This document shows, one piece after another, positions 1-6,946 of a stretch of 7,536 nucleotides of DNA; within the stretch, counting starts at the first letter, position 1, and every line of letters begins with the position of its first letter. The position numbers were made by a program, and so were the translations under genes. Location: the NCBI GenBank assembly GCA_948801035.1, contig CAQHJP010000022.1, positions 1 through 7,536 of the forward strand. Reading direction: 5' to 3'. The notes under the pieces were generated by a model. The model saw nothing but the letters and a program-made list of their open reading frames with translations. It had not been told where the DNA came from and did no database searches. The stretch comes from an uncultured Bacilli bacterium (GTDB taxonomy: Bacteria > Bacillota_I > Bacilli_A > RF39 > UBA660).

Positions 1-347
1 TAATATAATTTAACATTATTTTTATAAGCAAAATCCATTAAAACTGGAAGTATATTTCTACACCAAGGACAAGTTGGGAAACCTAAATAAACTATACCAG
101 TTTCTTTATTTAAAAAATCAATTAATTTTTCTTTTTCTAAATATTTAACATTTGCATTTTTATTTAGTGAAACTTCAATTGTTGAATTTGCATTTTTATA
201 TTCATCTATTATTTTTTGTGTATCAGATAATGTATCATCTGACTTATCAGTTACATCTGCCTTATCGGTTAAATCTGTTTTATCTTTATTATCTATTTTA
301 TTACATCCTACAGATAATAAAATTAATAAAACTATTAATATTTTCAT
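1..347 (-). CDS. Thioredoxin-like lipoprotein (3' part outside window)
   Basis: The gene starts at ATG 345-347 and runs off the left edge, leaving 115 codons. The product opens with a short hydrophobic signal and a lipobox (LSVGC, Cys15), so it is probably a lipid-anchored protein on the outer face of the membrane. An Asp/Thr/Lys-rich linker (about residues 17-45) follows, then the start of a thioredoxin-like fold: a beta strand (GIVYLGF, 84-90) leading into the redox motif CPWC at residues 93-96. The family usually acts as a thiol-disulfide oxidoreductase or, in some bacteriocin clusters, as a transport accessory protein; no bacteriocin gene is visible here. The Shine-Dalgarno GGAGGA (351-356) overlaps the TAG stop of the upstream lipoprotein gene by one base, and the gap is 8 nt, so the two are very likely co-transcribed. 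The cis-proline region and C-terminus lie outside the window. The thioredoxin-like assignment is firm; substrate and direction of reaction are unknown. Confidence 0.85.
   Translation of the reverse strand, partial: MKILIVLLILLSVGCNKIDNKDKTDLTDKADVTDKSDDTLSDTQKIIDEYKNANSTIEVSLNKNANVKYLEKEKLIDFLNKETGIVYLGFPTCPWCRNILPVLMDFAYKNNVKLY
246..281 (-). repeat. 18-bp in-frame tandem repeat in the lipoprotein linker
   Basis: Two adjacent 18-bp units (264-281 and 246-263) are identical at 14 of 18 positions and encode KTDLTD and KADVTD, residues 23-34 of the thioredoxin-like lipoprotein. A more degenerate third copy (228-245, KSDDTL) follows. The repeat forms part of a charged, probably flexible spacer between the lipid anchor and the redox domain. 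Such linkers often change length between strains by repeat slippage; that is inference here. Confidence 0.6.
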
Positions 348-355
348 AAATCCTC

Positions 356-757
356 CTACTTACAAGTAAAACCTTGTTCTTTTAAAGAAGAAACTAAAGT
401 ACTTCTTTTTTCACTAATACCAAATTTATTTTTAATTATATCATTAGTAGATGAATTAATTTTATATAAAACTTCATATGAGGTATCAGTATTTTCTATT
501 ATATTTTTATCTAAATTTTTTTCTGTATCATTAGATGTAATAGATTCTTTAATTACATTAAGTGATGATTTATCACCTTTATACTTATAACTTACAGTAA
601 CATCACTAATTATATCTTGTTTAAAATTAATAGTATAAGTTGTTGTATAAGATATGTTATTAATCGTATCAGATTTAACACACTCATTTTTTAAATTTCC
701 ACTATTTTCAAAACAACCAGTAAGTAGTAAAATTAAACAAATTAAAATTATTTTCAT
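356..757 (-). CDS. Small lipoprotein of unknown function
   Basis: This 133-residue protein has a clear lipoprotein signal: a Lys2-initiated hydrophobic run and lipobox LTGC with the lipidated Cys15. The mature part is rich in Asn, Ser, Thr, Lys and Ile, with alternating beta-type segments (about 35-60 and 90-105) and a C-terminal helix (about 115-130) ending GFTCK. After Cys15 only two cysteines remain, Cys26 and Cys132, close to the two ends of the mature chain, where they could form a disulfide. I do not recognise the family with confidence. The layout (lipid anchor, beta-rich core with a YKYKGDK segment, final helix with QGF) loosely recalls the YehR/DUF1307 lipoproteins, but that is a weak resemblance. 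The start is fixed by the Shine-Dalgarno AGAGGTG, which lies in the last sense codons of tex; only 1 nt separates the tex stop from this ATG. The stop is TAG. Confidence 0.85.
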   Translation of the reverse strand: MKIILICLILLLTGCFENSGNLKNECVKSDTINNISYTTTYTINFKQDIISDVTVSYKYKGDKSSLNVIKESITSNDTEKNLDKNIIENTDTSYEVLYKINSSTNDIIKNKFGISEKRSTLVSSLKEQGFTCK

Positions 758-758
758 A

Positions 759-2903
759 TTACACCTCTTTTAATGATAATGAAACTTTTTCTTTTTCTTT
801 ATTAATATCTATAACATAACACTTTATAATATCCCCTACTTTTAAAATTTCAGATGGATGCTTTATATATTTATCAGTCATCTTAGATATATGAATAAGT
901 CCATCATTGTGAAGTCCTATATCAACAAATGCTCCAAAATCAACTACATTTCTAACAGTTCCTTCAAGAGCCATACCAACACTTAAATCAGAAATATTTA
1001 AAACATCACTTTTAAGTATTGGCTGTGGATAATTATCTCTTGGATCAAGTTGTGGACTTATTAAAGATTTTATTATATCAGACAAAGTGTATCTATCTGT
1101 ATTAAGTTCTTCACTTAACAAATTGATATCTACACCATCTAATTTTTCTTTTATAACTTCACTTCCAACTAAAGATAAATCTAGATTTAATTTATTAAGT
1201 AGTTTTAAAGCTACATCATAACTTTCTGGATGTATACTTGTAGAATCTAATATATTATCTTTATTTTGTATTCTTAAAAATCCAATTGCTTGTTCATAAG
1301 ACTTTCCAGTTAAAATACTTTTAAGTTCCTCACGAGATTTAAAAGCACCTTTTAAATCTCTTTTTTCAATTAATTTAGAAATATGAGTTTTAGTTATACC
1401 TGAAATATATTTTAAAATTGAGGCAGAAGCTGTATTTATATTTACACCAACACTATTTACAGCTTTACTAACAACAAAATCTAAACTCTCTTTTAAATTT
1501 TTTTGTGATACATCATGTTGATATAAACCTACTCCAATCCCTTCTGGAGGTATTTTAACTAGTTCTGAAAGTGGATCTTGAAGTCTTCTTGCAATAGATA
1601 CTGCACTTCTTTTTTCAACTGCTAAATCTGGAAATTCTTTAATTGCTACATCAGATGCACTATAAATTGAAGCACCAGCTTCTGATACAATTACATATTT
1701 ACAGCTTAAATTATTTTCTTTTATTAAATCTGATACAAACTTTTCAGATTCTCTAGATGCAGTCCCATTTCCAATTGATATTATATCAACTTTGTATTTA
1801 TTAATTAAATTTAAAACTTCTAATTTACATTTATTTAAATTTTCTAAACTTATATTATTCAAAAAAGGTTTAATTACTGTTGAATCTAGGTATTTACCTG
1901 TTTTATCCACAACAGCTAATTTACATCCATTTACATATCCTGGATCAAATGCTAAAACAACTTTTTCTTTTATAGGTGGTGTAAGAAGTAAATTTTCTAA
2001 ATTTTTACTAAAGTTTTCTATTGCACTAGTATCTGCTTTTTCTTTTAATTCAGATCTTATTTCTCTTTCAATTGATGGAAATATTAATCTTTTATAAGAA
2101 TCATCTATACTATCTATTATAAGGTTGCAAAAAATATTTTTATCATCTTTAATAATTTTAGAAATCAAATATTTGCTTATATCAGTGTAATCCACTTCTA
2201 TTTTAACACTTACTACTTTTTCTTCTTCTGCTCTATTTATAGCAAGTATTCTATGAGGTTTAATTTTACTTACCTCTTCTTTATAATCGTAATACATTTC
2301 ATATAATTTAGATGTATCATTATTATCTTTTTTTACTTTAGTAGTAATAAAACCATGTCTATAAATATAGTTTCTTATCCATTTTCTAAAATAAGCATTG
2401 TCACTTATCCACTCTGATATTATATACCCAGACTGTATTTTAGCATCACTTACAGTTTTTACTTTATCATTTAAGTATTTACTTATTATGTTTTCATCTT
2501 TTAATTTAAAAGACATAATCATCTTAGCTAAAGGTTCTAAACCATTATTTATAGCATCAGTTGCTTTTGTTTTTTTCTTTTCTTTATATGGCCTATATAA
2601 ATCTTCAACTTCAACTAATTTTTTACAAGCCATTATATTATTTTTAAGTTCTTCTGTAAGTAGTCCTTTTTCATCTATTAATCTTATAACATCTTCTTTT
2701 CTTTTTAATAAATTAACTTCGTATTCATATACTTCACTAATTTTTTTAATAGCCTCTTCATCCATAGCATTTGTTTGTTCTTTTCTATAGCGTGCTATAA
2801 AAGGAATAGTGTTACCACTGGTTAATAAATCTAAAACAACTTTAACATATTTTAAAGGTATATTAAGTTCCTCACTTATTTGTTTAATTACATTCTCATT
2901 CAT
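759..2903 (-). CDS. tex: Tex-family RNA-binding transcription accessory protein
   Basis: The product is a full-length Tex protein of 714 residues, the usual size for Bacillota. Tex is a cytoplasmic nucleic-acid-binding protein thought to act on RNA or the transcription complex. Domains in order: the Tex N-terminal helical region (1 to about 190) with IPFIARYRKEQT at 33-44 and DLYRPYKEKKKTKA at 101-114; the YqgF/RNase H-like domain (about 314-440) with FDPGYVNGCKLAVVD at 319-333, IGNGTASRESEKF at 377-389 and VSEAGASIYSAS at 406-417; the conserved segment SIARRLQDPLSELVKIPPEG (436-455); helix-hairpin-helix motifs (about 482-560, VGVNINTAS and YEQAIGFLRI); and a C-terminal S1 RNA-binding domain (about 642-712, GTVRNVVDFGAFVDIG). 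The ATG follows TTAGGATGA at 2908-2916. It is probably the first gene of an operon with the two lipoprotein genes downstream. Nothing is truncated or unusual in the chain. Confidence 0.98.
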   Translation of the reverse strand: MNENVIKQISEELNIPLKYVKVVLDLLTSGNTIPFIARYRKEQTNAMDEEAIKKISEVYEYEVNLLKRKEDVIRLIDEKGLLTEELKNNIMACKKLVEVEDLYRPYKEKKKTKATDAINNGLEPLAKMIMSFKLKDENIISKYLNDKVKTVSDAKIQSGYIISEWISDNAYFRKWIRNYIYRHGFITTKVKKDNNDTSKLYEMYYDYKEEVSKIKPHRILAINRAEEEKVVSVKIEVDYTDISKYLISKIIKDDKNIFCNLIIDSIDDSYKRLIFPSIEREIRSELKEKADTSAIENFSKNLENLLLTPPIKEKVVLAFDPGYVNGCKLAVVDKTGKYLDSTVIKPFLNNISLENLNKCKLEVLNLINKYKVDIISIGNGTASRESEKFVSDLIKENNLSCKYVIVSEAGASIYSASDVAIKEFPDLAVEKRSAVSIARRLQDPLSELVKIPPEGIGVGLYQHDVSQKNLKESLDFVVSKAVNSVGVNINTASASILKYISGITKTHISKLIEKRDLKGAFKSREELKSILTGKSYEQAIGFLRIQNKDNILDSTSIHPESYDVALKLLNKLNLDLSLVGSEVIKEKLDGVDINLLSEELNTDRYTLSDIIKSLISPQLDPRDNYPQPILKSDVLNISDLSVGMALEGTVRNVVDFGAFVDIGLHNDGLIHISKMTDKYIKHPSEILKVGDIIKCYVIDINKEKEKVSLSLKEV

Positions 2904-2923
2904 ATTATCATCCTAACTATTTA

Positions 2924-2953
2924 ATTATAACATAATAGTAAAAAAAATTGCAA
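2924..2953 (-). promoter_or_regulatory. Predicted promoter of the tex operon
   Basis: On the minus strand there is an extended -10, TGTTATAAT, with the TATAAT hexamer at 2924-2929. A -35-like TTGCAA (4 of 6 to TTGACA) lies at 2948-2953 with an 18-bp spacer. The -35 box falls inside the stem of the nifJ terminator, so the two signals share DNA. Expected transcription start is near 2917, giving a leader of only about 14 nt that begins at the Shine-Dalgarno. This is a consensus match read by eye in AT-rich DNA. Confidence 0.55.
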
Positions 2954-2967
2954 AAATATTTGCAATT
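2940..2967 (-). terminator. Intrinsic terminator after nifJ
   Basis: Read on the minus strand, the nifJ stop TAA runs straight into an inverted repeat with 9-bp arms, AATTGCAAA and TTTGCAATT (2959-2967 and 2946-2954), and a 4-nt loop, with the far side of the stem continuing into a run of T on the non-template strand (2940-2947). The first arm overlaps two bases of the stop codon. The stem has only two G-C pairs, so it is weak by common standards, but the T-tract is uninterrupted and the position is exactly as expected. It separates the pduL-nifJ transcript from the tex operon. Confidence 0.7.
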
Positions 2968-5900
2968 AATCTTTTACAAGTGATTTATAATATTCAAATC
3001 TTTTAATAGCATCTAACTTATTTTCTTTAAGTAAACTTTCTGATAATTCATTTACCTTAGAAAGTGAGTTATATCTAGTTTGTTTTAATAAAAATTCTTC
3101 ATATTTATCAAAATCTGGATTACAATCTAGAGAAAATTTTGTATTTGGATTATATCTAAATATTGGAAAATATCCACAATTAACTGCTTCTTTTTCCATA
3201 TCTAAACTGTTTATCATACCGCCTTTAATTCCATGTGATATACAAGGAGCATAAGCAATTACTATAGCAGGTCCTGGATAAGAATTTGCCTCACTCAAAG
3301 CCTTAATAAGTTGCATAGGATTTGCAGAAAGCGATACTTGTGCTACATAAACATTTTCATAACTCATAAACATTCTAGCTAAATCTTTTTTAGCTGTTTT
3401 CTTACCAGCAGATGCAAAAAGTGCAACACTCCCCTTTGGTGTAGCTTTAGAAGCTTGCCCTCCAGTATTTGAATATACCTGTGTATCAAGTACTAATATT
3501 TTAGCATCTTCGCCGCTTGCTAAAACATGATCAATACCAGAAAAACCAATGTCATATGCCCAGCCATCTCCACCTATAGTCCAAATATTTCTTTTAATAA
3601 TAGAATCTTTATATGGTATAAGTTTTTTATATTTATCATAATCAATATTTTCATAAAACTTTTTAGTTATCTCATAATCGTTAATATTTTCTAAATACTC
3701 TTCAAAATAATCACCATAATCAGACATTATCTCAGATATCTTTTGCTTATTTATTTTATCAGAAATTAAATAACCAAACCCATATTCAGCATTATCTTCA
3801 AATAGTGATGTTCCCCAAGGTACACTATATGGCATTGATGGGACTGATGCACCATAAATAGATGAACATCCTGTTGCATTAGCTATTACTAGTGAGTCTC
3901 CAAATAATTGAGTAAGTAATTTGATATAAGCAGTTTCTCCGCATCCTGCACATGCACCAGAAAATTCAAATTTAGGCATCTTAAATTGACTATTTTTTAC
4001 ATTATTCAAATTAGTCTCTTTACAAGTAACATTTTTAGTTAAATAATCAAATATTTCTTGTTCTTTTAAATTATCGCTTAATTTATCAAATATTAAAGCC
4101 TTTTCTTTAGAAGGACATGATTTAATACATAACCCACATCCTGTACAATCTTTTACACTAATAGCTACTATATAATTATCTACACATCTTTCTTTTATAA
4201 AATCTGGAGCTTTATTATATTCTTCATCACTTAATTTAAATGGTCTTATAACTCCATGTGGACATACAAAAGAACAAGTATTACATTTTATACAATTTGA
4301 ATTTATCCATTTTGGTACAGCATCAGATACACACCTTTTTTCATATTTACTAGTAGATCCATTAAATGTGCCATCAGGCATATCTAAAAATGCTGATACT
4401 TTTAACTTATCCCCTTCTCTATGTGCTATAGACATATAAATATCAACATAATCAGGTCTTTTTTCATATTTATATTCACCATCTAAATCAACTTTATTTA
4501 AATAATTACTAGCTAAATCAATAGCTTCAATATTAGCTTTAATTATATCTTCACCTTTTAGACTAAAGCGTTTTTTTAAATCTTCTTTTAAATCATTTAT
4601 AGCTTTATCACTATCAACTACATTCGAAAGTTTAATTATAACTGCTTCTAATATTGTACTTATTTTATTAGAAAGACCACATTTACGAGCTAACTCATAA
4701 GCATTTATTGTATAAAATTTAATATTTCTATTTTTTAATATATATTTATCATTTTCACTTAAATATGAAATTACTTCTTCATTTGTTTTAGTAGTATTAA
4801 GTATAAATGTACCATTTTCTAAAATACTGCTTAATATATCAAAATTATTTAAATATGTATCCTTAGTAACTACAATTAGTTTTGGACTTTCAACATAATA
4901 TGTACTTAATATTTTATTATCACTAAATCTCAAATGAGATTTAGTTACCCCACCTGATTTTTTAGAATCATATTGATTATAACATTGTACATATTTATCT
5001 GTATTATTACCTATTATTTTTATTAAAGATTTAGATGCTGATACCATTCCATCGGAACCATATCCATATATAAGCATCTCTTCATTATTTTTAATTTTAT
5101 AATCTTTTTCATCTAAACTTAAATTTGTAACATCATCTACTATTCCTATAGTAAAATTATCCTTAGGATTATCTAGACTATCATATACAGCTTTTATTTG
5201 GCCTGGAGTTGTATTTTTAGATGAAAGACCATATCTTCCACCAACTACTTTTATATTAGTATCTTTTAAAGCATTTAAAACATCTAAATAAAGTGGACCT
5301 GATGTTCCAAACTCTTTTGTTCTATCTAAAACAGCTATATTAGTAACACTTTTTGGTAGTACACTTTTAAAATATTTAAAAGAAAATGGTCTATATAAAT
5401 GAACTGTAATAAGTCCTAAAGATTTTTCTTTATCTATAACTTCTTTTATAGTATCACAAACAGAACCCATAGCAACAATTACTTTTTTAGCATCAGAGCT
5501 TCCATAATAATTAAAAGGTTTATAGTTAGTAGATGCTATTTTATTTATTTTTTCCATATAACCATTAACTATATCAGGCACCTCGTCATAAAATTTATTT
5601 CTTACCTCAGTAGCTTGAAAATATATATCATCATTTTGATTAGTTCCATATGTTTTATAATTTAAAGGATTTATTTTTCTATCCCTAAATTTTTTAAGTG
5701 CATCTAAATCAATTAAATCTTTAACATCTAAACTTTCTAAAACATTTACTTTATTTATTTCGTGACTTGTTCTAAAACCATCAAAAAAGTGCATAAAAGG
5801 TAAACTTGAACTTATTGCTGATAAGTGTGCAACTACTGCTAAATGATTAGCCTCTTCTACATTAGATGAAGATAACATATTAAATCCTGTCATTCTAGTT

Positions 5901-6289
5901 GCATAAATATCTTGATGATCTCCAAGAATTGATAATGCATGTGTTGATAAACTTCTTGCAGCAACATGCATAACACAAGGTAACATTTCTCCAGCTATTT
6001 TATACATATTAGGTATCATCAAAAGAAGCCCTTGTGAAGCTGTATAAGTACTTGTTAAAACCCCTCCTTTTAAAAGGCCATGTACAAGTGCTATAGCACC
6101 AGCCTCACTTTGCATTTCAACTACTTTTACTTTACTATTAAATAAATTTAATTTCCCACTATTACTCCAAGAGTCAATATGTTCAGCCATAGGGCTTGAT
6201 GGAGTAATAGGATAAATACCTGCAGCTTCTGTAAATAGGTATGAGGCTAAGCTACAAGCTTCGTTACCATCTATAATCATTTTCTTCAT
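2966..6289 (-). CDS. nifJ: Pyruvate:ferredoxin (flavodoxin) oxidoreductase
   Basis: This single-chain PFOR oxidises pyruvate with CoA to acetyl-CoA and CO2, passing electrons to ferredoxin or flavodoxin; it is cytosolic and typical of anaerobes. From ATG 6287-6289 it has 1107 residues, slightly under the roughly 1170-1190 usual for the family. Domain I (about 1-240) carries YPITPSSPMAE with Thr29, the thiamine-activating Glu62 and Arg112 in AARSLSTHALS. Domains II and III follow (GGRYGLSS, SKKSGGVTKSHLRF). Two [4Fe-4S] clusters are held by Cys666/669/672/676 and Cys715/718/721/725. The proximal cluster is held by Cys780, Cys783, Cys808 and Cys1016. The thiamine diphosphate site is GDGWAYDIGF to VYSNTGGQ (about 907-945). 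All twelve ligands are present, and the C-terminal oxygen-protecting extension of Desulfovibrio africanus PFOR is absent. An in-frame GTG at 6298 is part of the Shine-Dalgarno, so ATG 6289 is preferred. It overlaps the end of pduL by 26 bp. Confidence 0.98.
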   Translation of the reverse strand: MKKMIIDGNEACSLASYLFTEAAGIYPITPSSPMAEHIDSWSNSGKLNLFNSKVKVVEMQSEAGAIALVHGLLKGGVLTSTYTASQGLLLMIPNMYKIAGEMLPCVMHVAARSLSTHALSILGDHQDIYATRMTGFNMLSSSNVEEANHLAVVAHLSAISSSLPFMHFFDGFRTSHEINKVNVLESLDVKDLIDLDALKKFRDRKINPLNYKTYGTNQNDDIYFQATEVRNKFYDEVPDIVNGYMEKINKIASTNYKPFNYYGSSDAKKVIVAMGSVCDTIKEVIDKEKSLGLITVHLYRPFSFKYFKSVLPKSVTNIAVLDRTKEFGTSGPLYLDVLNALKDTNIKVVGGRYGLSSKNTTPGQIKAVYDSLDNPKDNFTIGIVDDVTNLSLDEKDYKIKNNEEMLIYGYGSDGMVSASKSLIKIIGNNTDKYVQCYNQYDSKKSGGVTKSHLRFSDNKILSTYYVESPKLIVVTKDTYLNNFDILSSILENGTFILNTTKTNEEVISYLSENDKYILKNRNIKFYTINAYELARKCGLSNKISTILEAVIIKLSNVVDSDKAINDLKEDLKKRFSLKGEDIIKANIEAIDLASNYLNKVDLDGEYKYEKRPDYVDIYMSIAHREGDKLKVSAFLDMPDGTFNGSTSKYEKRCVSDAVPKWINSNCIKCNTCSFVCPHGVIRPFKLSDEEYNKAPDFIKERCVDNYIVAISVKDCTGCGLCIKSCPSKEKALIFDKLSDNLKEQEIFDYLTKNVTCKETNLNNVKNSQFKMPKFEFSGACAGCGETAYIKLLTQLFGDSLVIANATGCSSIYGASVPSMPYSVPWGTSLFEDNAEYGFGYLISDKINKQKISEIMSDYGDYFEEYLENINDYEITKKFYENIDYDKYKKLIPYKDSIIKRNIWTIGGDGWAYDIGFSGIDHVLASGEDAKILVLDTQVYSNTGGQASKATPKGSVALFASAGKKTAKKDLARMFMSYENVYVAQVSLSANPMQLIKALSEANSYPGPAIVIAYAPCISHGIKGGMINSLDMEKEAVNCGYFPIFRYNPNTKFSLDCNPDFDKYEEFLLKQTRYNSLSKVNELSESLLKENKLDAIKRFEYYKSLVKD

Positions 6290-6845
6290 TTTCTTCACCT
6301 CTATTTATAATTTCTACTAAATCGCCGTTTTTAAGTAAAAAAGCATTTGCATCATCCGTATCTAAATGTAATTCTAACGTTGCCTTATCACTTGGTTTTA
6401 AATTAACTTTAATAATTCCTTCTTTAACACCTGATATTTTAACATATAAACTATCTTTTAAATTATATTTTTTTAAATCTTCATAAGTTATATGTATATG
6501 TCTATCTGCAATTATACAACCATTAGTTTTAATGCTTCCATTTGGTCCAATTAAAGTTACTACCTCACTAAAAGATAAATCTCCAGATTCTCTAACAGGT
6601 GGATTTAATCCCAAAAAATAAGCATCTGTTTTAGATATTTCTATTTGCGTATAATTTCTAGAAGGTCCAACTACTCTAACTTTATCTATTATATTTTTAT
6701 CTGTTTTAATTGAAACATAATTATCACAAGCAAACATACCTGGTTGAGATAAATCATGAGATTTTTTAATACTACCAAATAAAACTTTAATATCTTCATC
6801 AGTTAAATGAACATGTCTATTTGATACACCTACTTTTACTTTCAT
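6264..6845 (-). CDS. pduL: PduL-type phosphotransacylase (acetyl-CoA to acetyl-phosphate)
   Basis: PduL enzymes exchange CoA for phosphate on short acyl groups (acetyl or propanoyl) and are unrelated in fold to Pta. The 193-residue product shows the family's two related halves with metal-binding histidines: VSNRHVHLT (His11, His13) and ADRHIHIT (His116, His118), plus LELHLDTDDAN with His160. The phosphate/CoA-site region GPSRNYTQIEIS (Arg63) and NPPVRESGDLSFSEV (Arg85) is intact. The chain starts directly with the first beta strand (MKVKVGVSNRH), so there is no N-terminal encapsulation peptide of the sort that sends PduL into bacterial microcompartments; a cytosolic housekeeping role is inferred. 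The overlap with nifJ argues that acetyl-CoA from PFOR is its substrate and that acetate kinase elsewhere makes ATP. The start follows AGGTGA at 6850-6855. The acidic tail (EENEEN) comes from a 9-bp tandem repeat shared with the nifJ start. Confidence 0.96.
   Translation of the reverse strand: MKVKVGVSNRHVHLTDEDIKVLFGSIKKSHDLSQPGMFACDNYVSIKTDKNIIDKVRVVGPSRNYTQIEISKTDAYFLGLNPPVRESGDLSFSEVVTLIGPNGSIKTNGCIIADRHIHITYEDLKKYNLKDSLYVKISGVKEGIIKVNLKPSDKATLELHLDTDDANAFLLKNGDLVEIINRGEENEENDYRW
6278..6297 (-). repeat. Exact 9-bp tandem duplication in the pduL/nifJ overlap
   Basis: The plus-strand unit CATTTTCTT occurs twice without mismatch (6278-6286 and 6287-6295), followed by CA. Because the unit is three codons long, it stays in frame in both genes. 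In the pduL frame it gives the repeated EEN of the tail; in the nifJ frame it gives the repeated KKM, so there are two ATG codons (6289 and 6280). With one copy removed, the remaining ATG would sit at the same spacing from the Shine-Dalgarno. Confidence 0.85.
6296..6302 (-). promoter_or_regulatory. Shine-Dalgarno that decides the nifJ start
   Basis: AGAGGTG lies inside the last codons of pduL, 6 nt before ATG 6287-6289. It contains the GTG that would otherwise be the longest in-frame start of nifJ (6296-6298), and the other ATG (6278-6280) would be 15 nt away, which is too far. The same heptamer precedes the lipoprotein gene that starts at 757. Its position suggests that nifJ translation is coupled to that of pduL. 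Confidence 0.75.
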
Positions 6846-6861
6846 AAAATCACCTATATAA

Positions 6862-6890
6862 ATTATACTTTAAAATAATTATTTAATCAA
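6862..6890 (-). promoter_or_regulatory. Predicted promoter of pduL-nifJ
   Basis: On the minus strand there is a perfect -10 TATAAT (6862-6867), a 17-bp spacer and a -35-like TTGATT (6885-6890, 4 of 6 to TTGACA). The expected transcription start is near 6855, at the 5' edge of the Shine-Dalgarno, which gives a leader of about 10 nt. It is the only good match in the 101-bp region between the divergent pduL and gerQ genes. Confidence 0.6.
6873..6884. other. 12-bp perfect palindrome inside the pduL promoter spacer
   Basis: AAATAATTATTT is self-complementary over all 12 bases and lies wholly between the -10 and -35 boxes of the predicted pduL-nifJ promoter. A protein bound here would block or reshape the promoter, so it is a possible operator. 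It contains only A and T, and palindromes of this kind arise readily by chance in such DNA. It does not match the Rex or CcpA sites I know. Confidence 0.25.
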
Positions 6891-6946
6891 TTATTTCATA
6901 TTTATTATATTATAAAAATATATTTAATATGAAAGGATGATTTGAA

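Noticed and set aside
152..349. Plus-strand open frame of 65 codons
   Set aside because: It lies antisense to the thioredoxin-like lipoprotein gene, has a low-complexity Leu/Tyr/His/Ile composition and lacks a Shine-Dalgarno. The minus-strand frame has a lipobox, a CPWC motif and a strong ribosome site.
1..757. Bacteriocin export locus around the thioredoxin-like lipoprotein
   Set aside because: Thioredoxin-like accessory proteins occur in some bacteriocin clusters, but no leader peptide, double-glycine site, ABC transporter or immunity gene is visible.
1792..2790. Two plus-strand open frames (1792-2097 and 2398-2790)
   Set aside because: Both are antisense to conserved parts of tex and resemble no protein family; they reflect the AT-rich codon use of tex.
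6290..6298. Longer nifJ start at GTG 6298
   Set aside because: The GTG is part of the Shine-Dalgarno AGAGGTG itself, and no ribosome site lies at a useful distance before it. ATG 6289 is correctly spaced.
6897..6928. Sporulation sigma factor promoter for gerQ
   Set aside because: CATATTTAT at 6897-6905 resembles the CATA-type -10 of sigma E or sigma K, but the TA ending of the sigma K consensus is out of register and no matching -35 is seen. The vegetative-type TTTAAT at 6923-6928 also lacks a -35. Neither is good enough to call.
6907..6930. Inverted repeat upstream of gerQ (ATATTA and TAATAT, 12-nt loop)
   Set aside because: The six-base AT-only arms with a long loop are expected by chance here, and no T-tract follows.
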